Assembly: GCF_029227915.1 (NCBI RefSeq)
Contig: NC_079886.1
Span: 3,844,001-3,908,000 of the forward strand
Length of the DNA: 64,000 nucleotides
Source of the DNA: Hydractinia symbiolongicarpus
Taxonomy: Eukaryota; Cnidaria; Hydrozoa; Anthoathecata; Hydractiniidae
Direction: 5' to 3'
Below, one piece after another: positions 38,524 through 49,043 of this stretch. The notes under the pieces are model-generated. The model searched no databases. It saw only the letters and a program-made list of their open reading frames with translations, and was not told the origin of the DNA. The translations under genes were made by a program, and so were the position numbers. Positions within the stretch are counted from its first letter, which is position 1. Every line of letters starts with the position of its first letter.

Positions 38524-40371
38524 TTAGTCCATACAACTATGGCAAATACGGACAAGATGTTTCTGACATGTACTATTACCGCACGATTGACATAACGATT
38601 TTTGACTTAGTATTTTGTCTTGAGTTACACCATGTTCCATCCCTTCAATACAAATTTTGCATCTTCTTCTCCTTTCACCTACGGCGGGAAATCTAGCATT
38701 GACCGGTGTTGGGGTCACGGCATTCGGGATACCCATTGATGCAAGTGTCAATGCAATTTTCTGTTTGATGCCTGGCTTTAGGTTTGCCGGATCACGTTGC
38801 TTGACGAAAGGACCAACAAGACCGAAAACAAGGGACATTCCAAAATCAAAAGAATACTGTTTCAAAGGATCAATTTTATTATTCAGCGCGAATAAAGTAG
38901 ATGAATTTACGCGTGCCATGTCGAGAATGTATGCGAATGCAACCATTGACCATTTTCGCGATTTGAATTTGCTGGTGTCAAACCCCATCCGTTGGTCAAC
39001 TATATCTGTCCCACCTTTGGTAAAATCATAAAGCTTGTACAGCATAGCTTTGTTCTTCCCATCGTCAATAGTGGTGCTAAGAAAGGGTCTGTAGGTAGAA
39101 AGGATCATTACATTCTTTTTTTTTTGTCGAGGTACTAACAACATACGAACCCAAGATGAGATCGTTCTTGTCATCCCAATAAAATTCAGTCGAAAGGACT
39201 TCCCGCTCATCAACATTTTTGATATCCTTCGGTAAACCCCTTCTGTTTGCAATCAGGGTACCAATGCAAGTCACATGTTTTTCAGTGAGAATCCATGTCG
39301 CAAGGGTAAATGTTGTGTAAAGGCGATCAAATGAGATGTTTTTACCTTCGAGCTTTTGATTGCTGTCAAGTCGATTGATCAGATACGTGGTTACATTTTC
39401 TGTACCTGGACGGTAAAATTCACCATCTCCAGCTTGTGGTTTGCCTGAATATGGTGTAGTTACATATGTATACGGGTAGCGAGCAGAATTCAACGACTTG
39501 AAAAGTAGCCCGTACTTTGCAGGTTTATTTGGATTGTACTGTTTGAAGGCGACCTGGCTTCGCATAGGATACAGAGTTTCATCCAAGGACAAAAAGTCTG
39601 TTGCCTTCATAGATGTCATGCATTGCTCGTTGAACATTTCAAAAAGTTCTCGTGCAGCCGCAAAGCGATCTTGTTTCCAGCGTTCCGCACGTGTAGATTC
39701 GTCACCGAAACAAAAACACCGTAAAAGAAAAAAGAATCGGTTACGTGACATGGTTGCAGCAAATATTGGTGGTCCATATTTATCCGAAAAGAGTTTTAGG
39801 AGTGAGAAATTATTGAGGCTGAAAAGTCCCCTATACAACATCAATCCGACAAAAGCTTGAATCTCGTCGATTATCGTGATTTTCATAAACGACTGCAATT
39901 TTTCTTCCGAAAGCGATGCACGTAAGTTATTAATTTTTCTGTTAGTATTTTCTAGTATTAGTTCAAACATTTCTTTGGTAAAAAACATGTGAAATGCATC
40001 AACAGGTTCACAAGTATTTCTAGCCCTGGGCACTGGACCTGGTTTGTCTTTTATAACGTCAGCCCTTCTCTGTCGACCGATAATGTGTGGTTTCTGGTTT
40101 GAAAAGTTATATATAAGTGTTTTCTTTTTATCTTGTTTATTTTCAATGATCCCTTTCATTTTTTTTACCTTTTCAGGAATATTAATTGGCTGGTAGCTGG
40201 ACTCATCTAGAGCAGATTCTATGGAATGGACTTTTCTTTGATAAGTTAGCATTCTTTTTGGGTAACGTGGGTTGGGGTTGAGTTCTTCATCAATATCGCT
40301 GTCGTTGTTCTGTACTACCATATTTTGCTCCTCATCAGACTCACCATGATCTTCCTCAGGAATTTGTAAGT
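38524..40371 (-). CDS. Transposase exon 2, catalytic core and Cys-rich domain (frameshifted)
   Basis: The first part runs in one frame from 40371 to the A-tract and would stop at 39077. The second part continues in the next frame to a TAA at 38524. The first part has the N-terminal domain (including the [18 protein letters not shown]-like helix region) and catalytic Asp 1 and 2. The second has catalytic Asp 3, the conserved Trp, and a terminal Cys/His domain with CxxC pairs at 38657-38646, 38588-38577 and 38540-38529, plus a CxxH pair at 38564-38553. This matches the cross-brace zinc domain that binds the transposon ends in piggyBac. Open frames on the opposite strand at 38657-39031 and 39498-39860 are antisense shadows. 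Confidence 0.88.
39116..39125 (-). other. Frameshift site: A10 homopolymer in transposase
   Basis: Ten T on the given strand, so ten A in the coding direction, between the codons for STS and those for [10 protein letters not shown]. With ten A the frame reads ECNDPF and stops 12 codons later. With nine A (or twelve) it reads directly into the conserved C-terminal half. A one-base slip in a homopolymer is the simplest explanation. Sequencing error at the homopolymer cannot be excluded. Confidence 0.88.
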
Positions 40372-40682
<311 letters not shown>

Positions 40683-40812
40683 CTTCATTCTCATTTCCAT
40701 TTAGATCATTTAGATCATCTTCATCATCAGTGTCGTCTGCGTCTTCATCGTTGTAGACAAATTGCAGGATGTCGTTTACTGCATCTTGAGCAGATATTTT
40801 TTGCCGTTTCAT
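40683..40812 (-). CDS. Transposase exon 1, acidic N-terminus
   Basis: Encodes 43 residues plus one base, starting MKRQKISAQDAVNDILQF and followed by an Asp/Glu-rich stretch. Acidic, disordered N-termini are usual in piggyBac-type transposases. It ends at AAG with a GTATAT donor (GT at 40682-40681). The frame stays open for 23 more codons into the intron but those residues are not transposase-like. The Met has A at -3. Spliced to 40371, the junction codon is GAC and the frame continues [17 protein letters not shown] into the first Met of the long frame at 40321. Confidence 0.75.
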
Positions 40813-40841
40813 TATTATAATTTATTACTGAAATTGTAATG

Positions 40842-40853
40842 AATATATATAAA
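40842..40853 (-). promoter_or_regulatory. Candidate TATA box for transposase
   Basis: On the minus strand TTTTTATATATATTC lies about 30-40 bp upstream of the start codon at 40812. The leader would be very short. The same segment holds CAATTTCAG just before the ATG, which could instead be a splice acceptor from an upstream non-coding exon. This is weak evidence in AT-rich DNA. Confidence 0.25.
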
Positions 40854-41149
40854 AACAGTTAGAAATATATTAGAAAGAGTCACTGAAACATTGGAAGAGC
40901 ATATGCTTAATATTTTTGTGAAGATTTTGTATGTAAGAGTCGCCCGAAAACAACAAAAATCTTCAAAAATTTAATTTCTGACCGGTCAAAAAAAACCGTT
41001 AAAATTAGCAGCATTTTTTATTTAAATTCTTTTTTTTTACCAGAAACCGGTTCTAAATATAAAAAAAATAAAAGTCAGGCGGTTTCACAATGAACGGTGC
41101 CCCCCAAAAATAATGGCGGCTTTTTAAAAACCATATGTGCTGCAACAGC
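40854..41149 (-). other. Transposon 5' region, no gene seen
   Basis: Sequence between the candidate TATA box and the right terminal repeat. It has several homopolymer runs and a CATATG palindrome near 41132-41137 that lies in the part matching the left subterminal copy. It presumably contains the promoter. No other feature was recognised. Confidence 0.5.
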
Positions 41150-41169
41150 GCGGCACGGTATGAATAGGG
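41150..41169 (-). repeat. Right terminal inverted repeat (20 bp)
   Basis: Reverse complement CCCTATTCATACCGTGCCGC, matching the left end with one mismatch. It adjoins TTAA at 41170-41173. Confidence 0.95.
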
Positions 41170-41173
41170 TTAA
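41170..41173. repeat. TTAA target-site copy, right
   Basis: Matches the TTAA at 37777-37780. The next bases ATTGGGATGGC continue the interrupted + monomer. Confidence 0.96.
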
Positions 41174-41206
41174 ATTGGGATGGCTGTCGGTACTCAGCGA
41201 TTACAC
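41174..41206 (+). repeat. Remnant of the interrupted + monomer
   Basis: These 33 bases, ending GTACTCAGCGATTACAC, match the satellite sequence that normally follows TTCTTAA, at about 29 of 33 positions. They show that the transposon landed inside a + monomer and that + orientation continues past it. Confidence 0.9.
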
Positions 41207-41211
41207 ATCAG
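41207..41211. other. Orientation-switch junction (ATCAG duplication)
   Basis: The + monomer stops at ATTACAC (41206). The opposite-strand satellite begins as ATCAGAAAAATATC at 41212. Between them is an extra ATCAG identical to the next five bases. This looks like a short templated insertion left by end joining. Confidence 0.8.
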
Positions 41212-41529
41212 ATCAGAAAAATATCACTAAATACATGTTGGTACGAATATGTGACGCAACCGTTTTAACTGAAACGGACTGATACTGTTAGAATGTCAAT
41301 GAAATGTAGTTTTTGAAACTCTCTTCAGCGTGCGATAACGGCTAAGATTGGTCCTACAGTAAAAAATGACTTATTTATGTGCAATTTTAAATGAAGCGCT
41401 ACCACAGCGCCCAGTGTAATCGCTGAGTTCTAGCAATCATGTCAAATTCAGAACATTGTTATTTCTTGGAGTCCAATTGTCTCAATTATCACATTTATAA
41501 AGTTAAAGTCCAAAATCAGTTCAATTAAG

Positions 41530-44520
41530 TCCTACAGTCAATCTTTTCACTGTTAAATGCGATACAACCTAATAATATCAGAAAACATCGCTAAACACAT
41601 GTTGGTACGCATATGTGACGCAACCGTTGTAACAGAAACAGACTGATACCGCTAGAAAGTCAATGAAATGTAGTTTTTGAAACTGTCTCAATTTCTTCAG
41701 CGTGCAATAACGGCTAGGATTGGTCCCACAGTAACAAATGACTTATTTATTTAAGTTTTTAAATAAAGCGCTACCACAGCGTCCAGTGTAATCGGTGAAT
41801 TCCAACAATCATGTCAAATTAAAAAGAATGTTATTTCAAGGTGACCAAATGTGTCATTTATTACATTTATCAGGTCAGATTGCAAAATCAGTTCAATTAA
41901 CACCCACAGTCAATCGTTTCACTGTTAAAAGCGTTTCAACCTAGTAAAATCAGAAAAATATCGCTAAATACATGTTGTTACGAATATGTGACGCAACCGT
42001 TGTAACAGAAACGGACTGAAACCGTTTGAAAGTCAATGAAATGTAGTTTTTGAAACTGTCTTAATTTCTTCAGCGTGCGATAACGGCTAAGATTTGTCCC
42101 ACTGTACAAAATGACTTATATATCTACATTTTTGAATGAAGCGCTACCACAGCGCCCAGTGTAATCGCTGAGTTCCGTCAATCATGCCAATTTAAGAAGG
42201 CTTTTATTGCATGGAGTCCAAATGTCTGAATTATCACATTTATAAAGTTAAAGTCCAAAATCAGTTCAAGTAAGTCCCACAGTCAATCGTTTCACTGTTA
42301 AAAGCGATACAACCTGGTAATATCAGAAAAATATCGCTAAACACATGTTGGTACGACAATGCGACGCAACCGTTGTAACAGAAACGGACTGATACCGTTA
42401 GAAAGTCAATGAATTGTAGTTTTTGAAACTTTCTCAATTTCTTCAGCGTGCGATAACGGCTAGGATTGGTCCCACAGTAAAAAGTGACTTATATATCTAC
42501 ATTTTTAAGTGAAGCGCTACCACAGTGCCCAGTTTAATCGCTGAGTTCCGGCAATCATCCCAATTTAAGAAGAATGTTATTTCATGGAGTCCAATTGTCT
42601 CAATTATCGCATTTATAATGTTAAAATCCAAAATCAGTTCAATTAAGTCCCACAGTCAATTGTTTCACTGTTAAAAGCGATGCAACCTAGTAATATCAGA
42701 AAAATATCGCTAAATACATGTTGGAACGAATATATGATGCAACCGTTGTAACAGAAACGGGCTGATACCGTTAGAAATTCAATGAAATGTAGTTTTTGAA
42801 ACTGTCTCAATTTCTTCAGCGTGCGATAACGGCTAGGTTTGGTCGCACAGTAAAAAATGACTTATATATCTACATTTTTAAATGAAGCGCTACCACAGTG
42901 CCCAGTTTAATCGCTGAGTTCCGTCAATCATGCCAATTTAAGAAGAATGTTATTGCATGGAGTCCAATTGTCTCAATTATCACATTTATAAAGTTAAAGT
43001 CCCAAATCAGTTCAAGTAAGTCCTACAGTCAATCTTTTCACTGTTAAATGCGATACAACCTAATAATATCAGAAAAACATCGCTAAACACATGTTGGTAC
43101 GCATATGTGACGCAACCGTTGTAACAGAAACGGACTGATACCGCTAGAAAGTCAATGAAATGTAGTTTTTGAAACTGTCTCAATTTCTTCAGCGTGCAAT
43201 AACGGCTAGGATTGGTCCCACAGTAACAAATGACTATTTTATTTAAGTTTTTAAATAAAGCGCTACCACAGCGTCCAGTGTAATCGGTGAATTCCAACAA
43301 TCATGTCAAATTAAAAAGAATGTTATTTCAAGGAGTCCAAATGTGTCATTTATTACATTTATCAGGTCAGATTCCAAAATCAGTTCAATTAACACCCACA
43401 GTCAATCGTTTCACTGTTAAAAGCGATTCAACCTAGTAAAATCAGAAAAATATCGCTAAATACATGTTGGTACGAATATGTGACGCAACCGTTGTAACAG
43501 AAACGGACTGAAACCGTTTGAAAGTCAATGAAATGTAGTTTTTGAAACTGTCTTAATTTCTTCAGCGTGCAATAACGGCTAAGATTTGTCCCACAGTAAA
43601 AAATGACTTATATATCTACATTTTTAAATGAAGCGCTACCACAGCGCCCAGTGTAATCGCTGAGTTCCGTCAATCATCCAAATTTAAGAAGAATGTTATT
43701 TCATGGAGTCCAATTGTCTCAATTATCACATTTATAATGTTAAAGTCCAAAATCAGTTCAAGAAAGTCCCACAGTCAATCGTTTCACTGTTAAAAGCGAT
43801 ACAACCTGGTAATATCAGAAAAATATCGCTAAACACATGTTGGTACGACAATGTGACGCAACCGTTGTAACAGAAACGGACTGATACCGTTAGAAAGTCA
43901 ATGAAACGTAGTTTTTTAAACTTTCTCAATTTCTTCAGCGTGCGATAACGGCTAGGACTGGTCCCACAGTAAAAAGTGACTTATATATCTACATTTTTAA
44001 GTGAAGCGCTACCACAGTGCCCAGTTTAATCGCTGAGTTCCGGCAATCATCCCAATTTAAGAAGAATGTAATTTCATGGAGTCCAATTGTCTCAATTATC
44101 ACATTTATAATGTTAAAGTCCAAAATCAGTTCAATTAAGTCCCACAGTCAATCGTTTCACTGTTAAAAGCGATGCAACCTAGTAATATCAGAAAAATATC
44201 GCTAAATACATGTTGGAACGAATATATGATGCAACCGTTGTAACAGAAACGGGCTGATACCGTTAGAAATTCAATGAAATGTAGTTTTTGAAACTGTCTC
44301 AATTTCTTCAGCGTGCGATAACGGCTAGGTTTGGTCCCACAGTAAAAAATGACTTATATATCTACATTTTTAAATGAAGCGCTACCACAGTGCCCAGTTT
44401 AATCGCTGAGTTCCGTCAATCATGCCAATTTAAGAAGAATGTTATTGCATGGAGTCCAATTGTCTCAATTATCACATTTATAAAGTTAAAGTCCCAAATC
44501 AGTTCAAGTAAGTCCCACAG
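41530..44520 (-). repeat. Right-arm block with 1491-bp (four-monomer) repeat
   Basis: About 41.53-43.0 kb recurs at about 43.02-44.5 kb. Markers at 1491-bp offset are CCTACAGTCAATCTTTTCAC (41531 and 43022) and AAGTGACTTATATATC next to the GTGCCCAGTTTAATC variant (42481 and 43972). Confidence 0.82.
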
Positions 44521-45260
44521 TCAATCGTTTCACTGTTAAAAGCGATACAACCTGGTAATATCAGAAAAATATCGCTAAACACATGTTGGTACGACAATGT
44601 GACGCAACCGTTGTAACAGAAACGGACTGATACCGTTAGAAAGTCAATGAAACGTAGTTTTTTAAACTTTCTCAATTTCTTCAGCGTGCGATAACGGCTA
44701 GGACTGGTCCCACAGTAAAAAGTGACTTATATATCTACATTTTTAAGTGAAGCGCTACCACAGTGCCCAGTTTAATCGCTGAGTTCCGGCAATCATCCCA
44801 ATTTAAGAAGAATGTTATTTCATGGAGTCCAATTGTCTCAATTATCACATTTATAATGTTAAAGTCCAAAATCAGTTCAATTAAGTCCCACAGTCAATCG
44901 TTTCACTGTTAAAAGCGATGCAACCTAGTAATATCAGAAAAATATCGCTAAATACATGTTGGAACGAATATATGATGCAACCGTTGTAACAGAAACGGGC
45001 TGATACCGTTAGAAATTCAATGAAATGTAGTTTTTGAAACTGTCTCAATTTCTTCAGCGTGCGATAACGGCTAGGTTTGGTCCCACAGTAAAAAATGACT
45101 TATATATCTACATTTTTAAATGAAGCGCTACCACAGTGCCCAGTTTAATCGCTGAGTTCCGTCAATCATGCCAATTTAAGAAGAATGTTATTGCATGGAG
45201 TCCAATTGTCTCAATTATCACATTTATAAAGTTAAAGTCCCAAATCAGTTCAAGTAAGTC
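43760..45260 (-). repeat. Right-arm dimer repeat, 746 bp
   Basis: Two nearly identical two-monomer units. The variant ATGAAACGTAGTTTTTTAAAC occurs from 43901 and 44647, exactly 746 bp apart, with the flanking monomers matching as well. Confidence 0.87.
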
Positions 45261-48200
45261 CCACAGTCAATCGTTTCACTGTTAAAAGCGATACAACCTG
45301 GTAATATCAGAAAAATATCGCTAAACACATGTTGGTACGAATATGTGACGCAACCGTTGTAACAGAAACGGACTGATACCGTTCGAAAGTCAATGAAATG
45401 AAGTTTTTGAAACTGTCTCAATTTCTTCAGCGTGCGATAACGGCTAGGATTGGTCCCACAGTAAGAAATAACTTATTAATTTAAGTTTTTAAATAAAGTG
45501 CTACCACAGCGTCCAGTGTAATCGGTGAATTCCAACAATCATGTCAAATTAAAAAGAATGTTATTTCAAGGAGTCCAAATGTGTCATTTATTACATTTAT
45601 GAGGTCAGATTCCAAAATCAGTTCTATTAAGTCCCACAGTCAATCGTTTCACTGTTAAAAGAGATTCGACCTAGTAAAATCAGAAAAATATCGCTAAATA
45701 CATGTTGGTACGAATATGTGACGCAACTGTTGTAACAGAAACGGACTGATACCGTTTGAAAGTCAATGAAATGTAGTTTTTGAAACTGTCTCAATTTCTT
45801 CAGCGGGCGATAGCGGCTAAGATTTGTCCCACAGTAAAAAATGACTTATATATCTACATTTTTAAATGAAGCGCTACAACAGCGCCCAGTGTAATCGCTG
45901 AGTTCCGTCAATCATGCCAATTTAAGAAGACTTTTATTGCATGGAGTCCAAATGGCTCAATTATCACATTTATAAAGTTAAAGTCCAAAATCAGTTCAAG
46001 CAATCCCACAGTCATTCGTTTCACTGTTAAAAGCGATACAACCTGGTAATATCAGAAAAATATCGCTAAACACATGTTGGTACGACAATGTGACGCAACC
46101 GTTGTAACAGATACGGACTGATACCGTTAGAAAGTCAATGAAATGTAGTTTTTGAAACTGTCTCAATTTATTCAGCGTGCGATAACGGCTAGGATTGGTC
46201 CCACAGTAAAAAGTGACTTATATATCTACATTTTTTTGTGAAGCGCTACCACAGCGCCGAGTGTAATCGCTGAGCACCGGCAATCATGCCAATTTAAGAA
46301 AAATGTTATTTCATGGAGTCCAATTGTTTCATTCATCACATTTGTCAGGTCACAGTCCAAAATCAGTTCAATTAAGTCCCATACTCAATCGTTTCACTGT
46401 TAAAAGCGATGCAACCTAGTAATATCAGAAAAATATCGCTAAATACATGTTGGTACGAATATGTGACGCAACCGTTGTAACAGAAACGGACTGATACCGC
46501 TAGAAAGTCAATGAAATGTAGTTTTTGAAACTGTCTCAATTTCTTCAGCGTGCGATAACGGCTAGGATTGGTCCCACAGTAAGAAATGACTTATTTATTT
46601 AAGTTTTTAAATAAAGCGCTACCACAGCGTCCAGTGTAATCGGTGAATTCCAACAATCATGTCAAATTAAAAAGAATGTTATTACAAGGAGTCCAAATGT
46701 GTCATTTATTACATTTATCAGGTCAGATTCCAAAATCAGTTCAATTAAGTCCCACAGTCAATCGTTTCACTGTTAAAAGCGATACAACCTGGTAATATCA
46801 GAAAAATATCGCTAAACACATGTTGGTACGACAATGTGACGCAACCGTTGTAACAGAAACGGACTGATACCGTTAGAAAGTCAATGAAACGTAGTTTTTT
46901 AAACTTTCTCAATTTCTTCAGCGTGCGATAACGGCTAGGACTGGTCCCACAGTAAAAAGTGACTTATATATCTACATTTTTAAGTGAAGCGCTACCACAG
47001 TGCCCAGTTTAATCGCTGAGTTCCGGCAATCATCCCAATTTAAGAAGAATGTTATTTCATGGAGTCCAATTGTCTCAATTATCACATTTATAATGTTAAA
47101 GTCCAAAATCAGTTCAATTAAGTCCCACAGTCAATCGTTTCACTGTTAAAAGCGATGCAACCTAGTAATATCAGAAAAATATCGCTAAATACATGTTGGA
47201 ACGAATATATGATGCAACCGTTGTAACAGAAACGGGCTGATACCGTTAGAAATTCAATGAAATGTAGTTTTTGAAACTGTCTCAATTTCTTCAGCGTGCG
47301 ATAACGGCTAGGTTTGGTCCCACAGTAAAAAATGACTTATATATCTACATTTTTAAATGAAGCGCTACCACAGTGCCCAGTTTAATCGCTGAGTTCCGTC
47401 AATCATGCCAATTTAAGAAGAATGTTATTGCATGGAGTCCAATTGTCTCAATTATCACATTTATAAAGTTAAAGTCCCAAATCAGTTCAAGTAAGTCCCA
47501 CAGTCAATCGTTTCACTGTTAAAAGCGATACAACCTGGTAATATCAGAAAAATATCGCTAAACACATGTTGGTACGAATATGTGACGCAACCGTTGTAAC
47601 AGAAACGGACTGATACCGTTCGAAAGTCAATGAAATGAAGTTTTTGAAACTGTCTCAATTTCTTCAGCGTGCGATAACGGCTAGGATTGGTCCCACAGTA
47701 AGAAATAACTTATTTATTTAAGTTTTTAAATAAAGTGCTACCACAGCGTCCAGTGTAATCGGTGAATTCCAACAATCATGTCAAATTAAAAAGAATGTTA
47801 TTTCAAGGAGTCCAAATGTGTCATTTATTACATTTATCAGGTCAGATTCCAAAATCAGTTCTATTAAGTCCCACAGTCAATCGTTTCACTGTTAAAAGCG
47901 ATTCGACCTAGTAAAATCAGAAAAATATCGCTAAATACATGTTGGTACGAATATGTGACGCAACCGTTGTAACAGAAACGGACTGATACCGTTTGAAAGT
48001 CAATGAAATGTAGTTTTTGAAACTGTCTCAATTTCTTCAGCGGGCGATAGCGGCTAAGATTTGTCCCACAGTAAAAAATGACTTATATATCTACATTTTT
48101 AAATGAAGCGCTACAACAGCGCCCAGTGTAATCGCTGAGTTCCGTCAATCATGCCAATTTAAGAAGACTTTTATTGCATGGAGTCCAAATGGCTCAATTA

Positions 48201-48690
48201 TCACATTTATAAAGTTAAAGTCCAAAATCAGTTCAAGCAATCCCACAGTCATTCGTTTCACTGTTAAAAGCGATACAACCTGGTAATATCAGAAAAATAT
48301 CGCTAAACACATGTTGGTACGACAATGTGACGCAACCGTTGTAACAGATACGGACTGATACCGTTAGAAAGTCAATGAAATGTAGTTTTTGAAACTGTCT
48401 CAATTTATTCAGCGTGCGATAACGGCTAGGATTGGTCCCACAGTAAAAAGTGACTTATATATCTACATTTTTATGTGAAGCGCTACCACAGCGCCGAGTG
48501 TAATCGCTGAGCACCGGCAATCATGCCAATTTAAGAAAAATGTTATTTCATGGAGTCCAATTGTTTCATTCATCACATTTGTCAGGTCACAGTCCAAAAT
48601 CAGTTCAATTAAGTCCCATACTCAATCGTTTCACTGTTAAAAGCGATGCAACCTAGTAATATCAGAAAAATATCGCTAAATACATGTTGG
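44570..48690 (-). repeat. Right-arm higher-order repeat, 2237 bp (six monomers)
   Basis: About 44.57-46.45 kb matches 46.80-48.69 kb. Rare variants at 2237-bp offset are ATGAAACGTAG (44647 and 46884), CAGCGGGCGATAGC (45801 and 48038) and CGCCGAGTGTAATCGC (46254 and 48491). The sequence between the two copies (about 46.45-46.80 kb) uses another monomer. Confidence 0.86.
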
Positions 48691-49043
48691 TACGAATATG
48701 TGACGCAACCGTTGTTACAGAAACGGACTGATACCTTTAGAAAGTCAATGAAATGTAGTTTTTGAAACTGTCTCAATTTATTTAGCGTGCGATAACGGCT
48801 AGGATTGGTCCCACAGTAAAAAATGACTTATATATCTACATTTTTAAATGAAGCGCTACCACAGTGCCCAGTTTAATCGCTGAGTTCCGTCAATCATGCC
48901 AATTTAAGAAGATTGTTATTGCAAGGAGTCCAATTGTCTCAATTATCACATTTATAAAGTTAAAGTCCCAAATCAGTTCAAGTAAGTCCCACAGTCAATC
49001 GTTTCACTGTTAAAAGCGATGCAACCTAGTAATATCAGAAAAA

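Noticed and set aside
38657-39860. Plus-strand open frames of 124 and 120 codons inside the transposon
   Set aside because: They are antisense shadows of the transposase coding sequence, with no recognisable domain.
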